The position numbers and the translations under genes are program-made. 64,000 nt of DNA from Butyrivibrio sp. Lineage in GTDB: Bacteria; Bacillota; Clostridia; Lachnospirales; Lachnospiraceae. The stretch spans positions 1-64,000 of the forward strand of contig SVFZ01000004.1 of assembly GCA_015056585.1 (NCBI GenBank), read 5' to 3'. This document shows positions 27,206 to 37,183 of the stretch, one piece after another; position 1 is the first letter of the stretch, and every line of letters starts with the position of its first letter. A model generated the notes under the pieces. The model saw only the letters and a program-made list of their open reading frames with translations, did no database searches and was not told the origin of the DNA.

Positions 27206-28160
27206 AAACAGGGATTACATAAGAGTAAGCCAGATAGAGAGAATCCTTGGTAAAAGCGCTGCAAGTTACAAGGTTTATGCCTCTGAGAAGGGGAATCCGC
27301 TGACAAGGGCGCTGGATCTTAGGTGTCGGGTAAAAGAGATTGATCTTGCCGCTACAGATGTGGTTATCGTTGGGTTCCTCCCGCAGCTTATCTGGGAAAA
27401 AATAAAAAAGAGAAACAAAGGAGCTGTTCTTGTAGCTGACTTTTTTCTCTCTCTTTACGATACCGTTGTTCTGGACAGAAAGCTTGTATCAGATGGCGGA
27501 TTAGTTGCAGGAAAGATGCATGAAATGGACAAAAGGGTTCTCGAAGAAGCGGATCTTGTACTTACAGATACAAGGGCAGACGCAGATTTTTTTGCCAAGG
27601 AATACAAAGTAGATAAGGACAAGTTTGAGACGCTGTATCTGGAAGCGGATAAAAGAATCTACGACGCAAAAGTCTCTTCCCCTGAACGGAAAAAAGCGGG
27701 GGTAAAAGAGAGCGAAGCAAACGTGCTATATTTTGGCACCGGACTTCCACTTCAGGGGACGGACATAATCCTGAAGGCTTTTTCGCTTATAGCAGCAAAG
27801 GGTAAAAATATCACCTGCACCTTCATCGGTTCCACAAAGGGAATCCCTAAGCCGGTGGTGGATGTGGCAAGGCTTTATTCGGACATCGAGATCATAAATT
27901 GGGTCACGCAGGAGGAACTGGCGGACCGCATCAGGATGGCTGACCTGTGCGTCGCAGGCCATTTTAACAAGGACATAGACAAGGCGGACAGGACAATTCC
28001 GGGGAAAGCAATTATCTACGAGGCCATGGAAAAGAAAATGATACTCGGGGATACAAAAGCCAACAGGGAGCTGTTTGCGGAGGATGAGCGGCATATCTTT
28101 GTGCAAAGAGGAGATGCCATGGAGCTGTCGAGAAAGATAGCCTTGTGCCTTAAGAAATAA
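27144..28160 (+). CDS. Glycosyltransferase, GT4/GT-B-like
   Basis: A 338-residue protein. ATG 27144 with AGGAAG 7 bp upstream is chosen; it overlaps the end of the GT2 gene. Features of a GT-B fold are an N-terminal Rossmann-like half, a donor domain starting at VLYFGTGLPLQGTDIILKAF, FIGSTKG, INWVTQEELADRIRMADLCVAGHF and the end PGKAIIYEAMEKKMILGDTKA, which replaces the usual ExE nucleotide-sugar loop. The sugar and acceptor are unknown. It belongs to the 23-29 kb surface-glycan run. Confidence 0.8.
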   Translation: MTESSFQNLVKGKNVVYITVKNRDYIRVSQIERILGKSAASYKVYASEKGNPLTRALDLRCRVKEIDLAATDVVIVGFLPQLIWEKIKKRNKGAVLVADFFLSLYDTVVLDRKLVSDGGLVAGKMHEMDKRVLEEADLVLTDTRADADFFAKEYKVDKDKFETLYLEADKRIYDAKVSSPERKKAGVKESEANVLYFGTGLPLQGTDIILKAFSLIAAKGKNITCTFIGSTKGIPKPVVDVARLYSDIEIINWVTQEELADRIRMADLCVAGHFNKDIDKADRTIPGKAIIYEAMEKKMILGDTKANRELFAEDERHIFVQRGDAMELSRKIALCLKK

Positions 28161-28178
28161 CCCGATAGGAAAAACTGT

Positions 28179-29264
28179 ATGACCGACGAGAAAAAAGTAT
28201 CCATAATAGTTCCTGTCTACAACGTGCAGGAGTATTTGGACAGATTTATAGAAAGTGTTCTGCGCCAGAGCTTTGACATGAAAGCAGTGGAGATTATCTT
28301 TGTGGATGATGGTTCCACAGACGGCTCTGCAGGCGTAATATCCGGGTATACTGAGGAACATCCGTCCATCAAGGTGATCATCAAGGAAAACGGCGGCGCG
28401 GCTTCTGCCAGGAACAGAGGGCTGGAAACTGCTACAGGAGAGTATGTGGCATTCCTTGATCCCGACGACTACATAGAAAAAGAGTATCTGGAAATAGCCT
28501 ACAGCGAAGCCAAAGAAAAGGACGCTGACATTGTCCTTTTTGACGCCTTCAGGGAGTGCACAGGCTCGGATGGCGCCCAGACAAATACAGTTGTATGGAA
28601 TCATGCATTGAGCGAGTTTACTGCTACAGACAGGAGAGACTATGAGTCGATGCAGTGCCAGATCCTGTACCCGTATATGAGCGCAAGGGCACAAGGCGTT
28701 GTCTTTGAAAAAGATGTTCCGCTCTCCGCACCCTGGGATAAGCTCTATCGCAGAAAGTTCCTTTTTGAAAACAACCTGAAATTCCCAGAAGAGCTGAAGG
28801 TTCTTGATGACATGTGCTTTAACTTCAATGTCTTTGGCAAGGCAAAAAAGATATCCTATGTTCCAATTCCTCTTTACCATTACTGCGTCCAGGAGGGAAC
28901 CATAACAAACGGATACAGGGCAAATCGTCCGAAACTTGATATGCAGGTCTTTGAATATCTGAAAGAGAAAATAGAGGGCTTAAATGTGCCTTTAATGCAA
29001 CAAGCCTATTATGCGAGGATAATCAAGAGTTTTGCTATCTGCTGCAGACTGTGCTTCTTTAACAGGATGAGTCCTTTGAGCGCTGATCAGCAGCTCGAGC
29101 AGGTAAAAGAATATATGTGCAAGGAGCCTTATGAAGAGGCTTTTAAGAGCGTAGACAAGGATTTACTTGACTGGAAGCTTGCGCTTGTAACTTACGCAGG
29201 AATGTATAAAAAGCCAAGGCTTTTAAAGATACTCTATGTATTACAGAACTTAAATAGTAGATGA
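28179..29264 (+). CDS. GT2 family glycosyltransferase
   Basis: A 361-residue enzyme with a GT-A domain: VSIIVPVYNVQEYLDRFIES, IFVDDGSTDGSA, ENGGAASARNRGLETATGEY and FLDPDDY, which carries the metal-binding Asp pair. The C-terminal half is soluble, with a conserved Asp-Asp (LKVLDDMCFN) near the acceptor site. It resembles capsule and EPS glycosyltransferases. It begins 18 bp after the previous gene and is the last of this run; a terminator follows. Confidence 0.92.
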   Translation: MTDEKKVSIIVPVYNVQEYLDRFIESVLRQSFDMKAVEIIFVDDGSTDGSAGVISGYTEEHPSIKVIIKENGGAASARNRGLETATGEYVAFLDPDDYIEKEYLEIAYSEAKEKDADIVLFDAFRECTGSDGAQTNTVVWNHALSEFTATDRRDYESMQCQILYPYMSARAQGVVFEKDVPLSAPWDKLYRRKFLFENNLKFPEELKVLDDMCFNFNVFGKAKKISYVPIPLYHYCVQEGTITNGYRANRPKLDMQVFEYLKEKIEGLNVPLMQQAYYARIIKSFAICCRLCFFNRMSPLSADQQLEQVKEYMCKEPYEEAFKSVDKDLLDWKLALVTYAGMYKKPRLLKILYVLQNLNSR

Positions 29265-29306
29265 TATAGTTTTCTATAGATAGTTTTACACCATATGATA
29301 CATGAA

Positions 29307-29392
29307 CCAGTAGACTCCGACTCCATACTGGAATGTGCAAGGTCAGCCTCCCACGGTGCTGTAATGGTACCGACGGGAGGCTGATTCTTTTT
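29307..29392 (+). terminator. Double hairpin with T-tail after the glycosyltransferase run
   Basis: CCAGTA/TACTGG (29307-29331) is followed by a strong stem CAGCCTCCC at 29344-29352 with GGGAGGCTG at 29375-29383, inner GGTGC/GTACC pairing, and TTCTTTTT. It is a terminator, or the 3' end of a small RNA. Confidence 0.8.
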
Positions 29393-29879
29393 GTGCCTTT
29401 TTATGCGGTTGTTTATGTGGTGCTTTCCATGTAACTGAGATTTACTGGAATTGACTGGGATTGTGCGGCTGAAAACATGTGATTACAAGTAGCATTTATG
29501 TTAACTATATTACTAAAAATAGAGTATATACTTGTAATGGTACAAAATGTATCGTAAAATTAATAAGTACGATACACTTAGGTGAGCAGTAGCATTCGCT
29601 TACAGGTATAACGCACTGTATAGAACCACTGTAATATGTAACTGTTGATGCTTTAATTGTTGGGGGATACATGCTGTTAGTTCTTAGTATATCGATGTTC
29701 TTATATGGCGGTATTCGCGCTATGCTTCCGTGAATGTTTCATTGAGTTCCTAATAATCTACTATTTTATAGTGCTTATGCATCGATTCTAGAATGGTAGA
29801 TTAGCAGATACATTAGTAATATGGCTTATAATAATGTTTTTTACCATGTTTAAGAATAAGATTAACGAGGATGCAGGAA
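29393..29879 (+). promoter_or_regulatory. 490-bp gene-free upstream region of the GlfT2/CDP-sugar operon
   Basis: No credible ORF. A 9-bp perfect inverted repeat, TGTATCGTA at 29548-29556 with TACGATACA at 29568-29576, looks like an operator. The region becomes steadily more AT-rich toward the operon. No promoter could be chosen with confidence. Confidence 0.45.
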
Positions 29880-31676
29880 ATGGATTATACCTTACAAAAG
29901 ATACTCTTTCCTCGACCAGAAATATGTATGGAAGAGGGACTATATTATCATCGAGATGAGAAGTGCTACTTAGATGCAGAGAATGGAAAGTTGATTTTTT
30001 CTAACCGTGGTAGTGCTGTGTTTGATACATATTTTAATTCATTTTCAATTGGAAAGTGGAAAAAATACACCAAGATGAGTGACTTATCGTTGCGAATCCA
30101 TATTTCTGGATCATTTATGGTTTCTATTTACAACCTTGAAATGATAAATGGTGGAATAGTATCCAAAGTAATAGACGAAAGAATTTACGCGGCAGAGCAA
30201 AGAACAAGTTTCACTTTTTCATATGCTGGATTTAGTCAGAAAGGTATACATTGTTTCAAAATTCTCTCATTAGAAGATAATTCGGTCTTTTATGGCGGCG
30301 AGTATTTTACTGAATGCAATGAAGATATATCTTTACGAGATGTTGTTTTGGCAATTAATATTTGCACATTTAAAAGAGAAGAATATCTATATAGGAATGT
30401 TCGTCTATTACTAGATAACGTAGTAAATAATATTAGTAACTCGTTATACCAAAAAGTGTATATCTATATTACAGACAATGCCCAGACTGTTGATGAAAGC
30501 ATGCTTGCTGATTCGCATGTTTTTGTAACGAAACAAAATGCATTCGGAAGCGCTGGTGGTTTTACTAGAGGTGAGATAAGCATATTGGAGAATGCTGAAA
30601 AAACTCGCGCTACGCACATGATATTTATGGATGATGACATCGTAATAGATCCAGAAGTTCTTAATAGGACGAGCGCTATCCTTCAATGGATCAAGGATGA
30701 ATATCAAGAAGCATGGCTTGGGGGTGCAAATTTAACTCTTGGCTTTTCTTTCATGCAAGCTGAAAGTGGAGGCGTGATAGAGAATGGCGCATATAAAATG
30801 CTAAAACTAAGTCTAAATGAAGCGCAACCTTACAATGTTCTTTTTAATGAAATAGAGGAAGGTGCGAAGATAAATGCCTGGTGGTATTGCTGCGTTCCAC
30901 TTAGTACCATAGGACTGGATAATCTCCCATATCCTATGTACTTCCATTGTGACGATATGGAATATTCTATGCGATTATGCCCGAAACTTCTTCTTTTTAA
31001 TGGAGTAGCCGTATGGCATGAAGATTTTGCGTATAAGACGATCAATTATTATTTTGATACAAGAAATCGAGAAATATTAATAGCACTTCATTTTAAGGAA
31101 GTAGCCAATAGAAAGAAATGTAAAAAGAGAGTCATTAGAAAAGTTGGGAAGCTCATTCTTTGTTATCGTTATCAGGCAGCGCATGAAGTAATGGATTCTA
31201 TTGCGGATTTTGTTAAGACGCAGAATTGGTTTAATGATGATTTGGACAGAAACAAGTTTTGTGAATTAAAGGAGAATGCCACTAAAGCTTATCCGGTTTC
31301 GTCATTACCTATGCAAATGGATTATGGCCAATATTTGAGAGAACTAGCACACAATGATAGCCGCTTTCATAAATTACTTCGCTTTGTAACAATTAATGGT
31401 TGGTTGTTGCCAGCTAAGAGGGATAAAGTAGTCAGAGGTGAAGATGCACGAGTTTATAACTTTTATAGAGCTAAAAATGTGTTGAATTATTATGCTGCCT
31501 CAAATACTGGGTTTATTACAACAAAGAATTATGCACAGGCAATTAAAGCTGGGATAAGGTTAATATCTATTTTAATAATGATTGATTTAAATTATAAGTC
31601 GGCACAAAAGAATATAATCGATTCATTTCATAATGTTACAAGTAGAGAATTTTGGGGAAATAGATATGGAATATAA
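29880..31676 (+). CDS. GlfT2-like galactofuranosyltransferase, paralogue 1
   Basis: About 598 residues. ATG 29880 is preferred over 29871 because AGG is 9 bp upstream and because the start MDYTLQKILFPRP aligns with the paralogues. An N-terminal beta-rich domain (about 1-155, with FDTYFNSFSIGKWKKYTKMS) precedes a GT-A domain: INICTFKREEYLYRN, GSAGGFTRGE, DDD in MIFMDDDIVID (about 251-253), AWWYCCVPL, FHCDDMEYS and VWHEDF. These match the order of metal, acceptor Trp, catalytic Asp and His in mycobacterial GlfT2, which adds Galf from UDP-Galf. A C-terminal helical domain follows. glf in the same operon supports the role. Specificity is inferred. Confidence 0.85.
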   Translation: MDYTLQKILFPRPEICMEEGLYYHRDEKCYLDAENGKLIFSNRGSAVFDTYFNSFSIGKWKKYTKMSDLSLRIHISGSFMVSIYNLEMINGGIVSKVIDERIYAAEQRTSFTFSYAGFSQKGIHCFKILSLEDNSVFYGGEYFTECNEDISLRDVVLAINICTFKREEYLYRNVRLLLDNVVNNISNSLYQKVYIYITDNAQTVDESMLADSHVFVTKQNAFGSAGGFTRGEISILENAEKTRATHMIFMDDDIVIDPEVLNRTSAILQWIKDEYQEAWLGGANLTLGFSFMQAESGGVIENGAYKMLKLSLNEAQPYNVLFNEIEEGAKINAWWYCCVPLSTIGLDNLPYPMYFHCDDMEYSMRLCPKLLLFNGVAVWHEDFAYKTINYYFDTRNREILIALHFKEVANRKKCKKRVIRKVGKLILCYRYQAAHEVMDSIADFVKTQNWFNDDLDRNKFCELKENATKAYPVSSLPMQMDYGQYLRELAHNDSRFHKLLRFVTINGWLLPAKRDKVVRGEDARVYNFYRAKNVLNYYAASNTGFITTKNYAQAIKAGIRLISILIMIDLNYKSAQKNIIDSFHNVTSREFWGNRYGI

Positions 31677-33531
31677 AAAATTGACTAAGATGCAGAATAT
31701 TGTTTTTCCACAGCCCAAGATATGCTATGAGACCGAAATGTATTTCAGAATTATGAATTGTGAAAAAGCGGACGATTTTCTTTATGATAGTTTCCAGAGA
31801 AAGATGCTGTTAAATAAAAATTGTATTGTTTCATTTGATACATATTTTAACGGGGTATCGATCAATAAATGGAAAAAATACTCCGTAGCCGAGAATGTTT
31901 ATTTAGTTCTTGTACTAGAGGGAGCATTTGAAGTCGAAATTCTATATAGAAGATATATCAACGGTAGCATACAATACAATACTTTGGGGGCAGAGATTGT
32001 TAAAGCAAATGGAAAGAGCGAGATTACTGTTCCTATAGAATGCAACGAAAACTCAGGAATGTTGGCGTTTTGTATTAGGGCAATAGAGAATCATAGCGTT
32101 TTTTATGGCGGATATTATGCGACTGATGTTGAAGAGGATAAACTCAATCGAATAAACATTGTACTTAATATCTGTAACTTTTTCAGAGAATCTTATATAT
32201 ATCGAAATATAAATCTTCTAAATAAGTATGTCTTTACTAATGATCAGAGCGAACTTAGGAATCATTTGGATATTATAATTGCGGACAATTCAAAAACGAT
32301 GGAAATACAAAAATTGCCTGAAGGACGGGCTTATATTTTTCCACAGGATGATCTCGGGGGAACAGGAGGATTCGCCAGGGGATTGACGGAAGCACTTAGA
32401 ATGAAGAGCAAGCATGGGTACACACATATAATTATGATGGATGATGATGTGTGCATCGAACCAGAAATTTTTGAGAGAATTTATTCGTTTTTAAGGCTAG
32501 AAAAAAAAGAGTATAACAATGCATTTATTGGCGGTGCATTATTGAGAATGGATTATCAACACGTACAAGTAACACATGGTGGCGGATGGGATATGAATGA
32601 AAACTATATATTCCACAAAGTTGGCGCTAACATGAATGACCTTAAAGATGTACTAATTAATGACATTGAAGATGGAGCATCAATTAATGCGTGGTGGTTA
32701 AATTGTATGCCATTAGAAAAGCTTTCGTTGGATAATTTACCATATCCTTTCTTTTTTCATATGGATGATGTGGAATATGATCTTGGAAATTGTGAAAAAA
32801 TCATTAATATCAATGGAATTTGCGTTTGGCATGAGCCGTTTGAATATAAGCCAAGTTCTCATTTAAGTTATTATAACACTAGAAATACGATGATTACGCA
32901 TATTATGTACTATTCACAATATAGCAAAAAGGTTATGAAGAAACATACAGCACGAGAAGTTTTTGCTCAATTGAGGACGTATAGATATAAGAATGCGGAT
33001 TTGGTGCTTAGGGCAGTAGAGGATTTGTTTAGAGGACCAGGGTGGCTTAAGCAGATTGATCCAACACAGTTATTGGAAGATGTTCTAGATGAAGGATATA
33101 AAAAGGACGATGTGAGTAAGCTTCCGATACGACTGGATTATGAAAAATACTTGAAGGCTCAAAATGGAAAGTTTGATGAAAACAAAATGCACGCTTTGCT
33201 TCGCGCAATAACACTTGATGGACACCTTGTTCCATCTAAAGAAGTTCGGATTGTGCCTATGTTTGGCCCTAATCCCAAAGCAGTATACCCTGCCAAGATA
33301 TTGCTTAATTATGACCCGATTACTGATAGAGCATTCATTACAGAAAAGAGTTTGCGGATGTATTTTAAGTGCCTATTCAGATATATAAAAGTGTGTTTTT
33401 TAATTGATTCAAAATTCAGCGAGATACAGAAAAAGTATAAAGAGACTTTCCCTGAAATGACGAAGCTGGGAGGATATTGGGAACAGTATTTTGGAGCGGA
33501 GGAAATAAGTGCCGATGAAGAGGCAGTATGA
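31666..33531 (+). CDS. GlfT2-like galactofuranosyltransferase, paralogue 2
   Basis: About 621 residues. ATG 31666 has GGGGA upstream and gives MEYKKLTKMQNIVFPQP, matching the paralogues; it overlaps paralogue 1 by 11 bp. It has the same layout: FDTYFNGVSINKWKKY in the N-terminal domain, NICNFFRESYIYRN, GGTGGFARGL, MMDDDVCIEPE, INAWWLNCMPL, FHMDDVEYD and VWHEPFEYK. The site next to the tandem Trp differs (LNCM rather than YCCV), which may alter acceptor choice. It clearly diverged from paralogues 1 and 3, so they are not a recent duplication. Confidence 0.85.
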   Translation: MEYKKLTKMQNIVFPQPKICYETEMYFRIMNCEKADDFLYDSFQRKMLLNKNCIVSFDTYFNGVSINKWKKYSVAENVYLVLVLEGAFEVEILYRRYINGSIQYNTLGAEIVKANGKSEITVPIECNENSGMLAFCIRAIENHSVFYGGYYATDVEEDKLNRINIVLNICNFFRESYIYRNINLLNKYVFTNDQSELRNHLDIIIADNSKTMEIQKLPEGRAYIFPQDDLGGTGGFARGLTEALRMKSKHGYTHIIMMDDDVCIEPEIFERIYSFLRLEKKEYNNAFIGGALLRMDYQHVQVTHGGGWDMNENYIFHKVGANMNDLKDVLINDIEDGASINAWWLNCMPLEKLSLDNLPYPFFFHMDDVEYDLGNCEKIININGICVWHEPFEYKPSSHLSYYNTRNTMITHIMYYSQYSKKVMKKHTAREVFAQLRTYRYKNADLVLRAVEDLFRGPGWLKQIDPTQLLEDVLDEGYKKDDVSKLPIRLDYEKYLKAQNGKFDENKMHALLRAITLDGHLVPSKEVRIVPMFGPNPKAVYPAKILLNYDPITDRAFITEKSLRMYFKCLFRYIKVCFLIDSKFSEIQKKYKETFPEMTKLGGYWEQYFGAEEISADEEAV

Positions 33532-35329
33532 GATTCAAAGAATACTTTTTGAAGACTACAAGGTATGCTCAGATTTTCTCTTGTACTATCGATGCAGAAA
33601 ATGTGCTTTGCTAAAAAATAAGGATGTAATTGTTATCGAAAAATGCGAAACCATTTCTTTTGACACTTTTTTCAACTCATTTTCTTTAAAGAAATGGAAG
33701 AAGTATACCAACTTAGATAATATTTATCTTTCTCTTACGTTTTCAGGAAAACTGAAGGTGAGTTTGACTGGCTATGAATATAGAAATGGAAGTATAGAAA
33801 AGCAGATTTTTGATACTAAGATTCTGAGTTCGAAGGATAAGAAAAAATTCACTTTATCTTATCCTTCCAATGATTATCAACTTCTTTCATTTGAATTAAT
33901 GTCGTTTGAAGACGATGCCATTATTTACAATGCTGCTTATGTAGGAGAAACAGATGAAAAACATGAAAGGCATGTATGTATGGCTCTTAATATAACAACT
34001 TTTCACAGAGAAGATTATGTTGAGAGAAATATTAGTCTTTTAGAAGAGTCTATTTTTGATAACTCAGATAGTATTCTGCAGGGACATTTATTTGTTTATC
34101 TGACGGATAATGGAAACACTGTTGGTAGCAGGTTCGCAGAATTAAATAAATATGTTGAGGTCGTAGGCCAAAATGGTACGGGGAGTTCTGGTGGGTTTGC
34201 CGGAGGAACAATAAGAATAATCAGAGATAAAGAGGAACGCAAGATTACTCACATGATATTCATGGATGATGATATTGTGTTAGACCCAAGAGTATTGGAA
34301 CGAAATTATAATTTTCTCAGATTTATAAAAGAAGAGTATAACGAATATGTTATAGGGAGCCAGTTATGCGCACTTCATAATAAAACATTCCAGATAGAGG
34401 CGGGGGCACAATGGAATGCTGGAAACATAATTGGGAGTGGGCGGTTCTTGGATTTAGTAAGGTTGGATCATATTCTTCTTGGTGAAATGGAAACACGTGT
34501 GGATTTTCAAGGATGGTGGTATTGCTGTGTCCCTTTAGATAGTAAGGAATTATTGCCATTACCGTTATATTTTCATCGGGATGATGTAGAGTTTGGACTT
34601 CGGCAAAAAGGCTTTATATTCATAAATGGAATTTGCGTGTGGCATGATGAGTTTGAAAATAAAGCTAATTCTACAACTGAGTATTATGATGCAAGGAATA
34701 ATGCAATAGTAAATGCTATCTATCATCAGAAAATAGGGAAAAAGCTTCTAAAGAAAGCTTCAAGAGATAATACATGTAGAAACATAATTACTCTGAGATA
34801 CAAGGATGCAAGGTTATTTTTGAAGGGTGTGGAGGATTTTTGTAAAGGTGATGATTGGGTTGTAAATAATGATTCCGGTACAAGGTATGACAAACTCAAG
34901 TGTGATGGATATATTCATATACCATCTGCCGATGTTCCTGGAATAAGCATAGAAGAATTTGAAAGAAATAATGAATTGAAGCCACTTGGTAATCCGTTAT
35001 CAAGACTAGGTTTTTTACTAGGACATTTTTTATTGCCGTCAAAATACACCACAACTGTTAGAATGTTTAGACCAATACTAAGAAGTTTCTATAGAGTAAA
35101 GAACGCCTATAATCTAGATGTAGTGAATGGAACCTACTATGAAACGACAAGAGATAGAGGAGAAGAAATAAAACTGATAATTGAATTACTTAGAGTGCTG
35201 TTCATAATTTCGTTCAATTACAAAAAGGTTTCACAAGGATGGATTAGTAATGCGAGACGGTACTGTGAACAAGCATTTTGGAAAGAACATATTAATTCAT
35301 TAAACAATAGGGGGGAAGGACAATTATGA
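33515..35329 (+). CDS. GlfT2-like galactofuranosyltransferase, paralogue 3
   Basis: About 604 residues. Two starts are possible: GTG 33509 (6 bp after GGAGG) and ATG 33515 (MKRQYEIQRILF, aligned with the paralogues). Both overlap paralogue 2. Motifs are FDTFFNSFSLKKWKKYTN, NITTFHREDYVERN, GSSGGFAGGT, MDDDIVLDPR, WWYCCVPL, FHRDDVEFG and VWHDEFENK. The order and spacing match paralogue 1. Its stop overlaps the rfbF start (ATGA), so the glycosyltransferases and the CDP-sugar genes are one operon. Confidence 0.85.
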   Translation: MKRQYEIQRILFEDYKVCSDFLLYYRCRKCALLKNKDVIVIEKCETISFDTFFNSFSLKKWKKYTNLDNIYLSLTFSGKLKVSLTGYEYRNGSIEKQIFDTKILSSKDKKKFTLSYPSNDYQLLSFELMSFEDDAIIYNAAYVGETDEKHERHVCMALNITTFHREDYVERNISLLEESIFDNSDSILQGHLFVYLTDNGNTVGSRFAELNKYVEVVGQNGTGSSGGFAGGTIRIIRDKEERKITHMIFMDDDIVLDPRVLERNYNFLRFIKEEYNEYVIGSQLCALHNKTFQIEAGAQWNAGNIIGSGRFLDLVRLDHILLGEMETRVDFQGWWYCCVPLDSKELLPLPLYFHRDDVEFGLRQKGFIFINGICVWHDEFENKANSTTEYYDARNNAIVNAIYHQKIGKKLLKKASRDNTCRNIITLRYKDARLFLKGVEDFCKGDDWVVNNDSGTRYDKLKCDGYIHIPSADVPGISIEEFERNNELKPLGNPLSRLGFLLGHFLLPSKYTTTVRMFRPILRSFYRVKNAYNLDVVNGTYYETTRDRGEEIKLIIELLRVLFIISFNYKKVSQGWISNARRYCEQAFWKEHINSLNNRGEGQL

Positions 35330-36108
35330 AGGTTGTTATACTTGCAGGTGGTTTTGGAACCCGTATTTCAGAAGAATCACAGTTTAAGCCTAAGCCAATG
35401 GTTGAACTTGGCGGTATGCCTATTCTTTGGCATATTATGAAATTGTATTCTCATTATGGATACAATGAATTTGTCATTTGTGCTGGATATAAGCAGCATG
35501 TCATCAAAGAGTATTTCGCAGATTATTTTATTCACACTTCTGATATAACATATGACTTTACACAGGGCAATAACGTAATGACGGTGCACCATAATGAATC
35601 AGAACCTTGGAAAGTCACTGTTGTTGATACGGGACTAAACACTATGACTGGAGGACGTGTAAAACGTGTAAAGGAATACATTGGCAATGAGCCGTTCATG
35701 CTTACATATGGTGATGGTGTATCAGACATTAATATCACTAAGTTAGTAGGCTCTCACATGGTCAGTGGAAAGATGGTTACTATGTCAGCTTATAATGCAG
35801 GCCAGAGATATGGGGTATTGGATATTAATTCAGAGAATCAAATCACGGAATTCAGAGAAAAGACCCAGGGCGATGGGAACATGATCAACATTGGGTTTAT
35901 GGTATGTCAGCCGGAGTTTCTTGATTACATTGAAGGTGATGACACTGTTTTGGAAAAAGAACCCTTGGAGAGAGTTGCTAAAGAAGGGCAACTGATGGCG
36001 TTCAAACATGATGGTTTCTGGCAGTGTATGGATACAGTTAGAGAAAAAGAACAATTAGAGAAAATGTGGGCTAGCCATAATGCTCCATGGAAGGTATGGA
36101 ATGACTAA
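35326..36108 (+). CDS. rfbF: Glucose-1-phosphate cytidylyltransferase
   Basis: Makes CDP-glucose from CTP and glucose-1-phosphate. At 260 residues it has the family length. It has the nucleotidyltransferase signature VVILAGGFGTRISEESQFKPKPM, the substrate block GGMPILWHIMKLYSHYG, MLTYGDGVSD with the metal Asp, and the ending DGFWQCMDTVREKEQLE typical of RfbF. It is the first of four CDP-sugar genes. Strong GGGGGGAAGG lies upstream. Confidence 0.96.
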   Translation: MKVVILAGGFGTRISEESQFKPKPMVELGGMPILWHIMKLYSHYGYNEFVICAGYKQHVIKEYFADYFIHTSDITYDFTQGNNVMTVHHNESEPWKVTVVDTGLNTMTGGRVKRVKEYIGNEPFMLTYGDGVSDINITKLVGSHMVSGKMVTMSAYNAGQRYGVLDINSENQITEFREKTQGDGNMINIGFMVCQPEFLDYIEGDDTVLEKEPLERVAKEGQLMAFKHDGFWQCMDTVREKEQLEKMWASHNAPWKVWND

Positions 36109-37183
36109 AGCAAACTTATCTGAACTAATGACTTTTTACAAAGGAAAAAAAGTGTTCGTTACAGGGCATACTGGCTTTAAAGGAAGTTGGCTATGCAAGA
36201 TTCTGTCGATGGCTGGAGCGGAGGTTATGGGGTACAGTTTGGAACCCTCGACTAGACCGGCACTTTTTGACCTTGCTGAAATTGATAAAGAAGTTCTAAC
36301 CATTATTGGGGATATAAGGGATTATTCGAAGTTATCTGAAGCAGTAGAGCTGTTCCAACCCGAGATTGTTTTACATCTTGCCGCACAGCCGCTAGTTAGG
36401 GAAAGCTATAAAGACCCTCGAACAACTTACGAAACTAATGTCATGGGAACAGTTAATATTCTTGAAGTTGTTAGACGCTGTGGCTCAGTCAAGAGCTTTT
36501 TAAATGTTACTACAGATAAGGTATACAAGAATAAAGAATGGTGTTGGGGGTATCGAGAGGACGAGGAATTAGATGGATATGATCCTTACTCAAATTCTAA
36601 AAGCTGTTCGGAACTAGTAACGCATAGCTATATAAACAGCTTCCTTAAAAATAGTAAGATAGCTATCTCAACAGCAAGAGCTGGTAATGTATTAGGCGGT
36701 GGTGACTTTTCAACAGATCGAATTATTCCAGACTGTATTAGGGCTGTGGAAGCTGGTAAGGCAATAGGTGTACGAAATCCTAATTCCACTAGACCATATC
36801 AGCATGTTTTGGAACCACTTTTTGCTTATCTTCTTATAGCTATGCACCAATATGAGGATGCGAATTGTGCAGGCTTTTATAATGTGGGGCCAGACGATTG
36901 TGATTGCGTTACTACCGGACAATTGGTGAATACATTTTGCAAATATTGGGGAAATGGTGTTAGCTGGGAAAATCAAGCAGAGGAGAATGCTCCTCATGAA
37001 GCTAATTTTCTGCGTTTGGATTGCTCAAAAATAAAGGCAGAATTCGGTTGGAATCCAAGGTGGCACATTAACGAAGTAATAGAAAAAGTATGTGAATGGA
37101 CCAAAGTATATTTGGCTAAGGGAGATGTTTCGGAAGAAATGGCAAGAGAAATTGAAGAGTATATCGGAGGAAATTCAAAATGA
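36101..37183 (+). CDS. rfbG: CDP-glucose 4,6-dehydratase
   Basis: Converts CDP-glucose to CDP-4-keto-6-deoxyglucose. ATG 36101 has GGAAGG 6 bp upstream and overlaps rfbF by 8 bp. The 360-residue extended SDR has the NAD loop VTGHTGFKGSWL, LAAQPLVRESY, NVTTDKVYKNKEW with the catalytic Thr-Asp-Lys region, and the active-site Tyr and Lys in YDPYSNSKSCSE. These blocks separate CDP-glucose dehydratases from the dTDP type. The product feeds the next two genes. Confidence 0.95.
   Translation: MTKANLSELMTFYKGKKVFVTGHTGFKGSWLCKILSMAGAEVMGYSLEPSTRPALFDLAEIDKEVLTIIGDIRDYSKLSEAVELFQPEIVLHLAAQPLVRESYKDPRTTYETNVMGTVNILEVVRRCGSVKSFLNVTTDKVYKNKEWCWGYREDEELDGYDPYSNSKSCSELVTHSYINSFLKNSKIAISTARAGNVLGGGDFSTDRIIPDCIRAVEAGKAIGVRNPNSTRPYQHVLEPLFAYLLIAMHQYEDANCAGFYNVGPDDCDCVTTGQLVNTFCKYWGNGVSWENQAEENAPHEANFLRLDCSKIKAEFGWNPRWHINEVIEKVCEWTKVYLAKGDVSEEMAREIEEYIGGNSK

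Noticed and set aside
27726-28880. A 384-codon minus-strand frame across two glycosyltransferase genes
   Set aside because: It has no recognisable domain, is very Cys/His-rich and lies opposite two genes with full family motifs.
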